From: CAVOJY01 sp963696405
GTDB lineage: Bacteria > Chloroflexota > Limnocylindria > Limnocylindrales > CSP1-4
Direction of reading: 5' to 3'
DNA length: 64,000 nucleotides
Assembly: GCA_963696405.1 (NCBI GenBank)
Contig: CAVOJY010000006.1
Span: forward strand, 1 to 64,000
Shown here in pieces: positions 28,292 through 37,621 of the stretch. Numbering within the stretch: position 1 is the stretch's first letter; every line of letters starts with the position of its first letter. The notes under the pieces were generated by a model. It did not search any database. It worked only from the letters and a program-made list of their open reading frames with translations, and was not told the DNA's origin. Position numbers and translations under genes: made by a program.

Positions 28292-28939
28292 ATGTTGCTG
28301 CAGCCAGAGTTTACGGAAATCGGATTTACCCTGGTTTCTCTTGGACTGCTATTTATCTATCATTTTCAGCTCTATCGGCAGGTGCGGGACAATCCCCTGA
28401 CAACCGCTATCGGTTTGACCAATCATGCCAGGCGCGTCTGGGTGCAAAGCATCGTTGATAAAAAGAGGGATATCCTGGCCGTCCAGACCTTTCGCAACTG
28501 GGTGATGGCTTCAACTTTTCTGGCTTCCACCGCTATCCTGATCAGCTTGGGGCTGGTAGCATCGGCATTTCGTACGGAAATTACCTCCAGCGCAACCCAT
28601 GCGTTGAATGTCTTCGGCCATCCCAGCGAAACCTTGTGGATCATCAAGTTGTTCGTCCTTTCAGCACTTTTCTTTTACGCGTTTTTCAATTTCACTTTGT
28701 CCATTCGATACTACAACCATGCCAGCCTTTTGATAAACGTGCCTCAAGACCTTGAGCCATCGAGTAGTGTTGAATCGGTTGCCTTGATTTTGAACCACGG
28801 CGCATTGCATTACACGTTGGGAATGCGGGGATTTTATCTTTCGATCCCATTGGGGCTGTGGCTTTTCGGTCCTTTATGGATGCTTGGCGGGTCGGTTTTG
28901 GTCGTGTTTGTCCTCCACAGGCTGGACCGAGAAATCTGA
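28292..28939 (+). CDS. DUF599-family membrane protein
   Basis: The start follows GGAAGGAGG. A 215-residue protein with four hydrophobic segments. The family pattern is visible: RRVWVQSIVDKKRDILAVQTFRN before the second helix, then STFLASTAILISLGL and NFTLSIRYYNHASLLINVP. DUF599 proteins are small membrane proteins of unknown function. It reads away from the GAF-like gene and shares the intergenic region with module F; I found no module copy in its own direction. Confidence 0.75.
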   Translation: MLLQPEFTEIGFTLVSLGLLFIYHFQLYRQVRDNPLTTAIGLTNHARRVWVQSIVDKKRDILAVQTFRNWVMASTFLASTAILISLGLVASAFRTEITSSATHALNVFGHPSETLWIIKLFVLSALFFYAFFNFTLSIRYYNHASLLINVPQDLEPSSSVESVALILNHGALHYTLGMRGFYLSIPLGLWLFGPLWMLGGSVLVVFVLHRLDREI

Positions 28940-29051
28940 CCAGACGACCTCAAGAAACGATCAGGCCGGTACCGTAGGTCCTCCGATCTCGTCCTCTTAG
29001 ATCAATAACGTTCGCTCCGCCATGCCGCTTCTGCAAAACTGTATCCGTCTT

Positions 29052-29142
29052 GTAAGATTTTTACGTACAAAAGAATTGGTTACATCCTTACAAGCAAATC
29101 GGACGCACACCGATGGCGTTGCATTCGGAGAGAGGTTAGATT
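29052..29142 (+). promoter_or_regulatory. Promoter module copy E
   Basis: GTAAGA at 29052, CGTACA at 29064, ATCGGACG at 29098, CCGAT at 29110 and TAGATT at 29137. Here the second site is a perfect inverted repeat ATCGG-N7-CCGAT. The -10 is about 68 bp before the start at 29211. Confidence 0.75.
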
Positions 29143-29210
29143 GAAGCCGACTTGGCGATTAGGTGTTCAAGTCGATTGATTCTCAATCTTGGTGAAGGAG
29201 GGCAAAAAAA

Positions 29211-29540
29211 ATGAAATTTGATCTGAACAAGTTTAAAGTGTGTGTGGTGGCCGTCGTTCTAATTTTGATCATATCGGTGCCGGCGGCTATGGCCATGGAG
29301 GAAGAAATCGTAGGCGCGGTGATCGACAACGGGGTGGGTTACGCAATCAGTGCTAACAGCGGCGAGTATCTCGTGCTGAACAAGGATCTCTCGAAATATG
29401 TGGGTGACACCGTTGCGGTAAGCGGAAATGTAGAAATTGGTGCGGACACCCTCTCTTTCGATCACATCAATTCAATTCAGGTCCTTTCCAATCGGAATCT
29501 GATCGATCCGCCCAGCGCTCAATCGCATGTTGGCGGATGA
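29211..29540 (+). CDS. Small exported protein of unknown function
   Basis: The start follows GAAGGAGGG. A signal peptide ends near AAMAMEEE. The mature part of about 80 residues is beta-rich (VGAVIDNGVGYAISANSGEY, VGDTVAVSGNVEIG), which resembles a small OB-like fold. I do not assign a family. It is the first gene after module E. Confidence 0.6.
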   Translation: MKFDLNKFKVCVVAVVLILIISVPAAMAMEEEIVGAVIDNGVGYAISANSGEYLVLNKDLSKYVGDTVAVSGNVEIGADTLSFDHINSIQVLSNRNLIDPPSAQSHVGG

Positions 29541-29631
29541 CCTGTAGAGCATTTTCGTTTGATGTTATCTGGCACCCGTCAATTGCCAAGGAAGATCCCG
29601 CGCTAACATAAATTTCCAAGAGGGTACTCAC

Positions 29632-29838
29632 ATGGCTACATACGATAGGGTTTGGAGAAAGGCGACAAATGAACCGACAACAAAGGCGGAATTTTATCAA
29701 ATTGCCGGAATTACACCTGAACTTATAGAGTTTGTGGATGAATTTATCAAAAGACCCGAAATGTTGAAGTCGCTACCATTAGAAAGGCAACACCAAATCG
29801 AGGACCAAATGGACGCAGTTTTAGCTTTGTTTACCTAA
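29632..29838 (+). CDS. Small acidic protein of unknown function
   Basis: A 68-residue, mostly helical protein (RVWRKATNEPTTKAEFYQIA, then EMLKSLPLERQHQIEDQMDA). It starts after a modest GAGGG site and has no signal peptide or helix long enough to cross the membrane. It lies 92 bp after the previous gene and may share its transcript. Coding status rests on length and amino-acid composition only. Confidence 0.4.
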   Translation: MATYDRVWRKATNEPTTKAEFYQIAGITPELIEFVDEFIKRPEMLKSLPLERQHQIEDQMDAVLALFT

Positions 29839-29933
29839 AGCCATAGCATCAGACTTCTCCTGCCGTGATGGCACAAAACCAGGGTTAAGCTTAAGTGGAG
29901 CTTTAACGTATGCCGCAAGACGATGCGAGATAG

Positions 29934-30836
29934 TCACCTAACCCGCACTAACAGCGCAGGCTGTGAGGTCTGAGCAAGCACCCGGGCCCCGACGCTGTGA
30001 GCCCAGAATGCCTCCGTGCCTGCCTTGCCGTGAGTGCCAAAAACTATGAGATCTGCGTGACTAGTTTCGGCTTGGCTCGCGATCCTTTCCGCTGGCTCCC
30101 CCCGGCAGACCAGAGCATTGACCGACACTCCTTTATCCTGGAAACGTTTGGCCATTCTTTCTATGTAGGTTCTTAGCTGGTCCTCGCCCATTTCGAGTAG
30201 GGTGCGCATGGTACCCGGGATTAACCGCCTGTTGGCCGCCTGCCGCCCAGCCAAGGTTCTCATGGTTGGCGCCACGGCGACCAGATTCAGCTTGCAAGGT
30301 ATGGCACCCGCCAGATGCGCCGCAACGAACAGGCCTTCCTCGTGGTTGGGGAGTCCGTCCGTCGGCGATAGAATGCTGCGACATTCGAAATTATTGCGGC
30401 CAGTTGCCGAAATCGGCCGCACGAGCAGAACCGGTACCCGGCCGGCATTGATGACCTGCTGGGCGATGCTGCCGAAGAGCAAATCCCGGACGCCTCCCCA
30501 GCCGTGGCTGCACAGCACTATCAGATCTGGAGTTAGTTCGCCCTGATGCTCGACGATGCTTTTGGCCACATTTTTCACGGCCGATTTATGCACGTGCAGC
30601 GCTACCGAGCTCTCTGCTGGAAACTCCCGCTGCCGAATCTGCTCCAGGTAAGCTTCCGCTTCCTCGTGCCCTGTTAGATGCCGTTCCCCGTGGATGGTGC
30701 CAACTGCATCTTTTTCGATGACATGGATCAGAGTGATCCTGGCTTTCAGAACGTAAGCCAGGTATTTGGCCACCGGTAGGGTCGCCTCCGCTAACCCTGA
30801 ACCGTCAAGCGGTAAAAGAATGTGTTTAAACATCAT
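29934..30836 (-). CDS. Tandem universal stress protein (two USP domains)
   Basis: A 300-residue protein with two USP domains (about 1-142 and 150-300). The second half is complete, with IVFGTHGKAG and HSVGARVLAQ, and the first has VLCSHGWGGVRDLLFGSIAQQV, both matching the ATP-binding G-2x-G-9x-G pattern roughly. The start overlaps the end of the NRAMP gene by 11 bases, so the two are almost surely co-translated. The domain pairing is common in USPs of anaerobes and soil bacteria. Confidence 0.85.
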   Translation of the reverse strand: MMFKHILLPLDGSGLAEATLPVAKYLAYVLKARITLIHVIEKDAVGTIHGERHLTGHEEAEAYLEQIRQREFPAESSVALHVHKSAVKNVAKSIVEHQGELTPDLIVLCSHGWGGVRDLLFGSIAQQVINAGRVPVLLVRPISATGRNNFECRSILSPTDGLPNHEEGLFVAAHLAGAIPCKLNLVAVAPTMRTLAGRQAANRRLIPGTMRTLLEMGEDQLRTYIERMAKRFQDKGVSVNALVCRGEPAERIASQAETSHADLIVFGTHGKAGTEAFWAHSVGARVLAQTSQPALLVRVR

Positions 30837-32139
30837 TCACCCCCAAGAGGGTTTGATAAAGCAAGTATATATTCAGAGCGACGATCAAAGCAGTCACCCC
30901 CCAGCTGGCGGCGATGGTGGAGCGAGTATTGACGAGATCCCCCATGAGATTTCGCTGCCGGGTGAACATTGCGAGGGGAAGGACCGCAAACGGCAGCCCG
31001 AAGCTCAATATGACCTGACTAATCACGAGAGTGCGTGTGGGGTCAAGGCCAAGGAAAATCACCACCAGTGACGGCAGGATCGTTACCAGCCGCCTCAGCC
31101 AGACGGGGATGTGCCGCTCCAAAAATCCCTGCATGATCACCTGCCCGGCCATGGTCCCCACCGCCGAGGAGGAAAGCCCCGAAGTCAACAGAGAAATCGC
31201 AAAGACCCAGCGTGCCGCCGGCCCGAGCAGAGGATCGAGGGTGATGTGGGCCTCTTCGATTGTTGCAACGTGACCAAGCCCGGCGTTATGGAACGTCGCA
31301 GCCGCCATGATCAGCATAGCGGCATTGACGAAGCCGGCGACACCCATGGCAACGCAAACGTCCATCAGTTCGAAGCGGAACAACCGCCGCCGCTGGACCG
31401 CGCTGTCCACCACGATCCGATCCTGAGTGAGCGAAGAATGCAGGAAAATGACATGGGGCATTACGGTGGCACCAAGGATGCCGCAGGCCAGAAGCACGCT
31501 CTCTGCGCCTTTAAAATCAGGAACCACGGCATGAAATGCCACGTCGCCCCAATTCGGATGATCAAGGATCGTCTCGACGACGTAGCACAGCGCGATCACT
31601 CCCAGCATGGAGGTGATCACTGACTCCAATTGCCGAAATCCATGAACCTGCAAACTCAAAATAAAAAAGGTCGTCACTGCCGTAACCAGGCCGGCTGCCC
31701 AGAGAGGAATGCCGAACAGCAGGTTGAATCCCAACGCCGCTCCGAGAAACTCAGCGAGGTCCGTGGCCATAGCTACCAGCTCCATCAGCACCCACATCAC
31801 CCACACCAGCGGTCGAGGAAATTGGAGCCGGCAGAGCTCTGCAAGGTTGCGGCCGGTGGCGATGCCGAGTTTCGCAGAGAGCGACTGGATAAACATCGCC
31901 ATCAAGTTGCTGCAGACCACCACCCACAGCAGGGTGTAGCCAAACTTGGCTCCGCCCTGGATATTGGTAGCAAAGTTTCCCGGGTCCACATAAGCAATGC
32001 TGGCGATGAAGGCCGGCCCCAGAAACGGCCACAAACGGGCGATCCCTTTGCTGTGGGTTTCGCCGGAAAGCACCTCATTGGCCGCGGCAATGGTTCCCGC
32101 ATCTCCACGCTTCAGAAGATTTGGAGTTTTTACATTCAT
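30826..32139 (-). CDS. mntH: NRAMP-family divalent metal transporter
   Basis: A 437-residue protein with about eleven helices. The family motifs are clear: IAYVDPGNFATNIQ with the DPGN metal site in helix 1, and a conserved MPHVIFLHS in helix 6. These bind manganese or iron and couple uptake to protons. The upstream sequence has only a weak ribosome site. It overlaps the tandem USP gene by 11 bases, which suggests a joint role in metal supply under stress. The symbol is by family, with the substrate not proven. Confidence 0.85.
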   Translation of the reverse strand: MNVKTPNLLKRGDAGTIAAANEVLSGETHSKGIARLWPFLGPAFIASIAYVDPGNFATNIQGGAKFGYTLLWVVVCSNLMAMFIQSLSAKLGIATGRNLAELCRLQFPRPLVWVMWVLMELVAMATDLAEFLGAALGFNLLFGIPLWAAGLVTAVTTFFILSLQVHGFRQLESVITSMLGVIALCYVVETILDHPNWGDVAFHAVVPDFKGAESVLLACGILGATVMPHVIFLHSSLTQDRIVVDSAVQRRRLFRFELMDVCVAMGVAGFVNAAMLIMAAATFHNAGLGHVATIEEAHITLDPLLGPAARWVFAISLLTSGLSSSAVGTMAGQVIMQGFLERHIPVWLRRLVTILPSLVVIFLGLDPTRTLVISQVILSFGLPFAVLPLAMFTRQRNLMGDLVNTRSTIAASWGVTALIVALNIYLLYQTLLGVNDV

Positions 32140-32232
32140 GGGTCTTAAGTTTTATCGCTGCTTGAAGCATCCCAATGGTCCGCCTTGCTTATCAAGGCCT
32201 CAGGCTATTTGGGAAATGAAAACGCATCGAAA

Positions 32233-33069
32233 TCAGCTCGTCGAAGGAGAAAAATATTTCAGGGCATCTGGAATATATTTCTTTATATTCTCAATTCGGG
32301 AGTCAGGTGCCGGGTGGGTTGAGAGCAGTTCCGGTATGTGCGACCCCCCTTCCTGCCGCTTCATTCGTTCCCAGAAAGGTAAAGCCTGCCGAGGGTCGTA
32401 ACCAGCCCGTGCCATGAGTACCAGCCCGATCCGATCCGCCTCGCTTTCTTCCAGTCGACTATAAGGGAGTAAAAATCCCAGATTAGCCCCAGCCCCGTAT
32501 GCGGTCATGAACATGTTTCGGGTCTGTTGCGGCCTTTGAGAAAGAGCCACTGCCAACGCTGTGCCACCTAGCTCAACCACCAGCGCCTCGCTCATGCGCT
32601 CGTTGCCGTGTCCTGCGATGGCGTGCCCTACTTCATGGCCAAGCACCACCGCCAATCCGTTTTCATTTTGAGTATACCGGAGAATGCCTGAATATACAGC
32701 TGCGCGCCCACCCGGCATCACCCACGCATTGATGGTTTTTTCGTCATCGATCAGATTAAACTGCCAAGTGTAGTTCTTAAGACTATCCCCCTGTCCGGCA
32801 TCACGCAGAAACGCCTCGGCGCTTCGTGCGATTCGGTTTCCAACTCGACGGACCATCTGGACTTCTTCGGTATCGGCGGAAAGCCGGCTACGATTCAGAA
32901 CCTGACCGTACTGCTGGTAGCTGAGCGACAACAATTCCGAATCCGGCACCAAGTGCAGGCTTTTTCGATGCGTGATCGGCACTTCCGCGCAAGAAACCAC
33001 GCATGCCGATACGATGGCTATAACGAGCACTACCGGCTGTTTAAGTAAGTTGGAGGCGATTCTATACAC
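32233..33069 (-). CDS. M48-family zinc metalloprotease lipoprotein (LoiP/YcaL-like)
   Basis: Residues 1-27 form a lipoprotein signal ending VSCAE. The M48 core has the zinc motif HEVGHAIAGH, a glutamate downstream in EESEADRIG, and a WVMPGGRAAVYSGIL beta edge just before the metal site. The length of about 278 matches small outer-membrane-anchored M48 proteases that degrade damaged envelope proteins. The start is a GTG. It reads with the NRAMP gene downstream, separated by about 90 bp. Confidence 0.85.
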   Translation of the reverse strand: MYRIASNLLKQPVVLVIAIVSACVVSCAEVPITHRKSLHLVPDSELLSLSYQQYGQVLNRSRLSADTEEVQMVRRVGNRIARSAEAFLRDAGQGDSLKNYTWQFNLIDDEKTINAWVMPGGRAAVYSGILRYTQNENGLAVVLGHEVGHAIAGHGNERMSEALVVELGGTALAVALSQRPQQTRNMFMTAYGAGANLGFLLPYSRLEESEADRIGLVLMARAGYDPRQALPFWERMKRQEGGSHIPELLSTHPAPDSRIENIKKYIPDALKYFSPSTS

Positions 33070-33103
33070 CTTCTCTCACATTGGTTGCGTTTTAAATTCT
33101 TGC

Positions 33104-33826
33104 CTACGAATTCGAACCTGCATCGCGGATACGGCTTAGCTCTGAGAGAACGTCCAACTGGACCTGCTGGATGGATACCAAACGCTCCCATTGACGCGAC
33201 AGCAAGTGATCCAATTTTTCATGAAGATGGCGAATCTCTAGCTCCGCCTTGAGGTTGATTTGATAGTCGTGCTGCGACCGGAGGCGGTCTTTAGCCTCCT
33301 GACGGTTTTGGCTCATCAAGATGACAGGGGCCTGGATTGCCGCAAGGCAGGACAAAATCAGGTTCAATAAAATGAAAGGATAGGGATCAAAGGGTCTGGC
33401 AGCCAACACTATCGAGTTGAGTACGATCCAGCCGAGAAGAACAACACCAAAGATCGTGATAAAGGTCCAACTGCCACCGAAATCCGCCATCCGGTCAGAC
33501 AGACGATCTCCTGAGGTCAAATCCTTCTCGTATTCGGCGTCGGTGTTGGTGGCCAGTATTTCGTGGCGCTTGAGGCTTTCAAGCACATCCTGGTCCAAAG
33601 AGGTTAACTCCCCTTTTTCGGACTCCAAAAGATCCTGGATGTACTCAAAACGAAATCGGTTCAGGTCCGCTTGGCAGATGTAACCTTCCAGCTTCCAGTC
33701 CGAGTGCTGTTTTTTGATCTCCTCGACGATTGGGGCCCGAACGAAAGCAGCCGGCAGAAGCTGGGGTGCAGATTTCTCGCACAACTGACAAGTGGGCTCC
33801 CCGGGTTCAAGTTGGTTCGTTTCCAT
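33104..33826 (-). CDS. DUF1003 membrane protein
   Basis: A 240-residue protein with an N-terminal CQLCEK motif that may bind metal, a soluble stretch, and two adjacent helices (about 122-170). The core DUF1003 pattern is visible: ADFGGSWTFITIFGVVLLGWI and NLILSCLAAIQAPVILMSQNRQ. A long C-terminal helix follows. Function is unknown. No clear ribosome site precedes the start. It lies 34 bp upstream of the M48 gene on the same strand. Confidence 0.8.
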   Translation of the reverse strand: METNQLEPGEPTCQLCEKSAPQLLPAAFVRAPIVEEIKKQHSDWKLEGYICQADLNRFRFEYIQDLLESEKGELTSLDQDVLESLKRHEILATNTDAEYEKDLTSGDRLSDRMADFGGSWTFITIFGVVLLGWIVLNSIVLAARPFDPYPFILLNLILSCLAAIQAPVILMSQNRQEAKDRLRSQHDYQINLKAELEIRHLHEKLDHLLSRQWERLVSIQQVQLDVLSELSRIRDAGSNS

Positions 33827-33915
33827 TTTTTTGTTGGACGCTAAGTTAGCGTCTAAGTTTTCAAGATTAAATTACTGCAACAGCCAAATTGCGTTAGAAG
33901 GTGATGTAAACTCTC

Positions 33916-34725
33916 TTATCCATTAAAAATGCCAATTGGATCCAAAGAGACAGCAACTCTTCCGACCCCAGAAACCTGAGAAACTCTCTCTGTTAGGTCA
34001 GCTTGAAAATCCTCTTGAGCCAGGGAGTTTACTTTCGCTTGTATACATAGATTTCCGTGATCTGCGCGAACATAAACATCGGGTACCGTTTCCACCAAGA
34101 CCGCCCTGACTTCGGCGGCCAGTGCTATATCGAGTATCTGTTGTTGAGAATTGGGGCTCGTGCGGAACCCATCGGATTTGACAGTACGACAGATAATATC
34201 GGCTGCATCATCCGTGGTGAGGCGCTTTAAGTGCAGAACTATATCGTAGAGTTGGGGGTCGATCGTGTCATGCCCATAGAGCCAGAGGCTCCAGCGCCGC
34301 CGCTGTTTGTCGTCCTCTCGGAGCAGTTGAATAGCCTCCCGTTCGGTGATGTTTTTGCCCGTCATTGCCTGCCGCACCCGGTCCAGCATGTCCACCGTAA
34401 TCCGGACCTTTAGCGCGTGAGCAACGCCCTGCACAAAGAAGTGGCCGGCCAGCCCATGGTAGACGACATTGTCCTTTCGGAGAAGCTTCAGCAAAGCGGC
34501 TTTCACATATGTCACGTAACGTTCCTTGCCGCCGGAAAAACGATCCAACAGCGAGGGTGCATCGTGAATAGCACGCGATAGCATAAGTTCGGACGTGTTG
34601 AAGTTCTCGGATGCGTCCAGAAGAATCTCCCGGGACATACAGTCGTAGCCTATGCGGTTGGCCACCTTTTCGGCCACCTCCTTGCCATGCGAATACGAAC
34701 CGTGTGAAATCGTAATGATCGACAT
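33916..34725 (-). CDS. Cytidylate-kinase-like protein with a C-terminal BON-like domain
   Basis: The start at 34725 (MSIITISHGSYSHGKEV) is chosen because the family begins there; longer in-frame starts exist. Residues 1-200 are a cytidylate-kinase-like nucleotide-binding domain, with SHGSYSHGKE in place of the usual P-loop and YHGLAGHFF. The C-terminal 70 or so residues (VPDVYVRADHGNLCIQAKVN, VSGVGRVAVSLDPIG) look like a BON-type fold. A paralogue is at 39680-41200. The substrate is unknown. Confidence 0.7.
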   Translation of the reverse strand: MSIITISHGSYSHGKEVAEKVANRIGYDCMSREILLDASENFNTSELMLSRAIHDAPSLLDRFSGGKERYVTYVKAALLKLLRKDNVVYHGLAGHFFVQGVAHALKVRITVDMLDRVRQAMTGKNITEREAIQLLREDDKQRRRWSLWLYGHDTIDPQLYDIVLHLKRLTTDDAADIICRTVKSDGFRTSPNSQQQILDIALAAEVRAVLVETVPDVYVRADHGNLCIQAKVNSLAQEDFQADLTERVSQVSGVGRVAVSLDPIGIFNG

Positions 34726-34829
34726 AATAAAACTGTTTGTTTTTAACTCGGCCTTAACGAGTCTCCCGTAAAGCCGATTAGATATGTTGCGTGGAGGAAG
34801 CTCTTTGGCCATTGCCCCTATCTGGTTTT

Positions 34830-35147
34830 TCAACCCGCGAGCAGATAAAATCCTGCGATGATCAGCCCGCTGAGCACGACGGCACACACTATAAACGTGA
34901 TTAAACGCTCTGGCGCTATATTCAACCCTTGCCCATTATTTGATTTTGCAAGGCCAAATCCGATTAGGACAAATGCCAGAACAATAAACAAACCGTGGGT
35001 GGCCCAATGGTGACCAGTAAGATTTTTCATAAACGCAAGGATTTTGTCTTCACTTAATTCCTTAATAACCACCAGCACCGCACTCAGAATGCTGGTTATG
35101 GCCAATGATGCTCCAAAAGATGCGGTGTATTTATTGATAGTTTCCAT
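34830..35147 (-). CDS. Small membrane protein of unknown function
   Basis: A 105-residue protein with three helices (about 12-29, 50-67, 82-102). The start follows AAGGATATAG. It lies 18 bp from the membrane gene at 35166 and shares its direction, so they are probably one transcript. No known domain. Its end lies close to the cytidylate-kinase-like gene, which may be in the same operon. Confidence 0.6.
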   Translation of the reverse strand: METINKYTASFGASLAITSILSAVLVVIKELSEDKILAFMKNLTGHHWATHGLFIVLAFVLIGFGLAKSNNGQGLNIAPERLITFIVCAVVLSGLIIAGFYLLAG

Positions 35148-35165
35148 TTATCTATATCCTTTTCG

Positions 35166-35621
35166 CTAACCTTTCATTAAACCGACTTTCGTACCAATGC
35201 TTATGATTGCTCCGGAACCGTCCATCGCCACTCCGATCAGCACGACCAGCCCTACTACCCACAGCATGAGTTTCCGTGCGGCCTTATTCCTCCCCAAGTT
35301 GTTTGATGCGGCAATCGGCAAAAATGTAGTCAGTAGAAGCAGCATGATCACCACGTGCTCTTTCATTTCCATAAAAAATTTGTGAGCGAATGGCCATGGA
35401 CCTTTCAAAATCACAGCCTTATCGGCAGCGTAGAAAACGAGGTACCAGTAGCCCCCAATTAAATAGGCCAGCCACATAAGGACGGCAACTGCAATACTCA
35501 TAGTTTTAATCCGGGTCTGGTTTCCTTCGTTTGCGTTCAGTACGTCGACGAAGAGCCAAACGGCAGCGATAATGCACAGCATTCCAAACAATACATGTGC
35601 CATCAAAATGACCTCGGTCAT
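35166..35621 (-). CDS. Membrane protein of unknown function
   Basis: A 151-residue protein with four helices and a good ribosome site (GAAAGGAG). Conserved-looking residues include a histidine in the first helix (MAHVLFGML) and another in HKFFMEMKEHVVIML before the third, which would suit a heme or quinone site, but this is guesswork. It starts the run of minus-strand genes to 32233. The family is not recognised. Confidence 0.6.
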   Translation of the reverse strand: MTEVILMAHVLFGMLCIIAAVWLFVDVLNANEGNQTRIKTMSIAVAVLMWLAYLIGGYWYLVFYAADKAVILKGPWPFAHKFFMEMKEHVVIMLLLLTTFLPIAASNNLGRNKAARKLMLWVVGLVVLIGVAMDGSGAIISIGTKVGLMKG

Positions 35622-36168
35622 GGTGTGCTCCTTTCAGGATTTATCCTACAAGCCCTGGTCCAAGCGATCAGAATAAATTTAGAGGACAGGGGGGTTGTTA
35701 TTGCAGCTTTTTTTATTGGTAATGACAATGTTAGCATTCCCATGGGTAGCATTCCGTTTCACGTTAAAAGAGGCCACCCTCTCTACCTAAAATAGTTCGA
35801 TCATTGCCCCTTTCTCGGACTCCGCTCTTTGCTCTAATTAATCACTACCTCGACAGGCCGCTGTCGGTGGCTACCTGATTTAAGTGTAGGTGTTTATCTG
35901 ACAAACTGAGCTCTAAAGAGGCGTTTTAGGTCTATGGAATAAACAGGGAGAGAATTTCTTATCGTGAAGTTTGTGTAATTGTTATCAGGGAGATAGCAGG
36001 CACTGTAAGTTACCCTAAATTGATAAAAACGATTAGTCTATTGCAACTTTTTTTTGAGTTCCTTGAAAGCTAAAGCGAGTGGCATTTCTGGGTTAGGGTT
36101 CCATCTGTGGAATTGGCCGCCATAGCAGCCCCAAAATTTAAGTTTACAACCATATTACAGATGCTACT
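35622..36168. other. Divergent intergenic region
   Basis: About 550 bp between divergent operons. A partial first half-site of the promoter module (GTAGGT-N6-CTGACA near 35886) is present, but the second site and -10 at the fixed spacing are absent. I see no gene. Confidence 0.4.
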
Positions 36169-37617
36169 ATGAGTGGCATGAAATATCTCCCCCAAACGCT
36201 GCGCTCGCAAATCATGATGTCCTTCTTGGTCTGCTTTGCCTTCATGGCCGCGCTCATCGCCCTCAACTACAGCAACTTCAGCCGGCTGTCGCGCTCCATG
36301 CAGTTTTTCGAGCTGGCCGAAGGGCTCAACAGCAACATCCTGGAGATGCGGCGCTATGAAAAGAACTATTTCCTCTATCGCCAGAATTTCAGCTACGAGG
36401 AGAACGTCACCTTCACCAACCAACTGACCCTGACCCTGCAGCGTGAAAAAGACACCTTGGTTGAAGCCATCGGCCAGGACAACTTCAACTTGTTCGGAAA
36501 GTATGTTCAGGAGTACACGGCGCTGATGTCAAGACTTCATCAGAGTCCGTGTGAAGCCGACGGGTGTGCCGAACTGCAATCCCTCGTCCGCGGCGTCGGC
36601 CAAAACCTGCTGACGCTGGCGGACCAGCTGGTGGCGGTGGAACGGCGCGCCATCCATGGCCTGCTGCAGCAGATGATTCCCTTGCCCCTGATCAGCCTGC
36701 TGCTGCTGGTGGTGCTCCTGGGGTTCGTCATCTTTTTCATCGGCGAAAAAGTGATCCGGCCGCTGGCACGCATCACGCGCGAAGCCGAAGCCGTGGCCCA
36801 AGGGGCGTTCGAGCGCATTACGCCCTACGGTGACGACAAGAACGAGATCCACCACCTGGTGGCCGCCATCAACCGCATGGTGGGGGAGTTGGAGAAACGC
36901 CGGGAGCAGCTGGTTCAATCCCGCAAGATCGCCTCCATCGGCACGTTGACGGCCGGGATTGCCCACGAAATCAACAACCCCATCAACAACATTTCTCTCA
37001 TTCTGGAGTCCCTGCTCGAAGACGAAAAAACCATGGACGACGCCGAACGCCGCCGACTTTACCAGGAAGCCATGGACCAGGCCGACCGCGCCAGCGAAAT
37101 CGTCAAGAACCTGCTGGAGTTTTCGCGGGCCAGTCACCCGCGGATGGAGGAAGCCGGCTTGGAGGAGGTCGTGGACAAGACCTTTCGTCTGGTCAAAAAC
37201 GAATTGGACCTGCATCACATCCGATTCATCAAGGAAGTGAACGCCGATTTTCCCCCGCTTTACTTGGATAAAAGTGGATTGCAGCAGGTGCTGCTCAACT
37301 TGTTCATGAACAGCATCCAGGCCATGGAAAACGGCGGCGAGCTGAAGGTGGTGATCCGCTCCGCGGAAACACCCGCTGAGGTTCGCATCGACATCAGCGA
37401 CACCGGCCCCGGAATTGCGCCGGAGCACCTCAACCAGGTCTTCGACCCTTTCTTTACCACCAAGAAGGTCGGTGTCGGAACGGGGCTCGGGCTGTCCGTC
37501 AGCTACAACATCATCAAGAAAAACGGCGGCCGGATGGAGGTCAACAGCCGGCTGGGCCAGGGGGCCTGCTTTTCCATCTTTCTGCCGCTGGCCGGCCACG
37601 CGATCGAAGAGGGCTGA
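36169..37617 (+). CDS. Membrane sensor histidine kinase
   Basis: A 482-residue kinase. Helices at about 15-33 and 168-190 flank a helical periplasmic sensor region. HAMP follows (about 195-240), then HisKA with the phosphoacceptor histidine in GIAHEINNPINNI, then an ATPase domain with N-box LLNLFMNSIQAME, G1 DTGPGI, and G2 GTGLGLSVS. It precedes the sigma-54 regulator gene by 4 bp, so they form an NtrB/NtrC-type pair. The signal is not known. Confidence 0.9.
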   Translation: MSGMKYLPQTLRSQIMMSFLVCFAFMAALIALNYSNFSRLSRSMQFFELAEGLNSNILEMRRYEKNYFLYRQNFSYEENVTFTNQLTLTLQREKDTLVEAIGQDNFNLFGKYVQEYTALMSRLHQSPCEADGCAELQSLVRGVGQNLLTLADQLVAVERRAIHGLLQQMIPLPLISLLLLVVLLGFVIFFIGEKVIRPLARITREAEAVAQGAFERITPYGDDKNEIHHLVAAINRMVGELEKRREQLVQSRKIASIGTLTAGIAHEINNPINNISLILESLLEDEKTMDDAERRRLYQEAMDQADRASEIVKNLLEFSRASHPRMEEAGLEEVVDKTFRLVKNELDLHHIRFIKEVNADFPPLYLDKSGLQQVLLNLFMNSIQAMENGGELKVVIRSAETPAEVRIDISDTGPGIAPEHLNQVFDPFFTTKKVGVGTGLGLSVSYNIIKKNGGRMEVNSRLGQGACFSIFLPLAGHAIEEG

Positions 37618-37621
37618 GGCG

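Noticed and set aside
29565..29590. TGGCACC...TTGCC as a sigma-54 promoter
   Set aside because: Spacing between the two elements is two bases too long.
35640..35880. Possible module copy on the minus strand before 35621
   Set aside because: Weak matches to TGTCGG and CTCGG do not keep the invariant spacings.
35886..35976. Possible seventh promoter module (GTAGGT-N6-CTGACA)
   Set aside because: Only the first half matches. The second site, CCGAT and -10 are absent at the fixed spacings.
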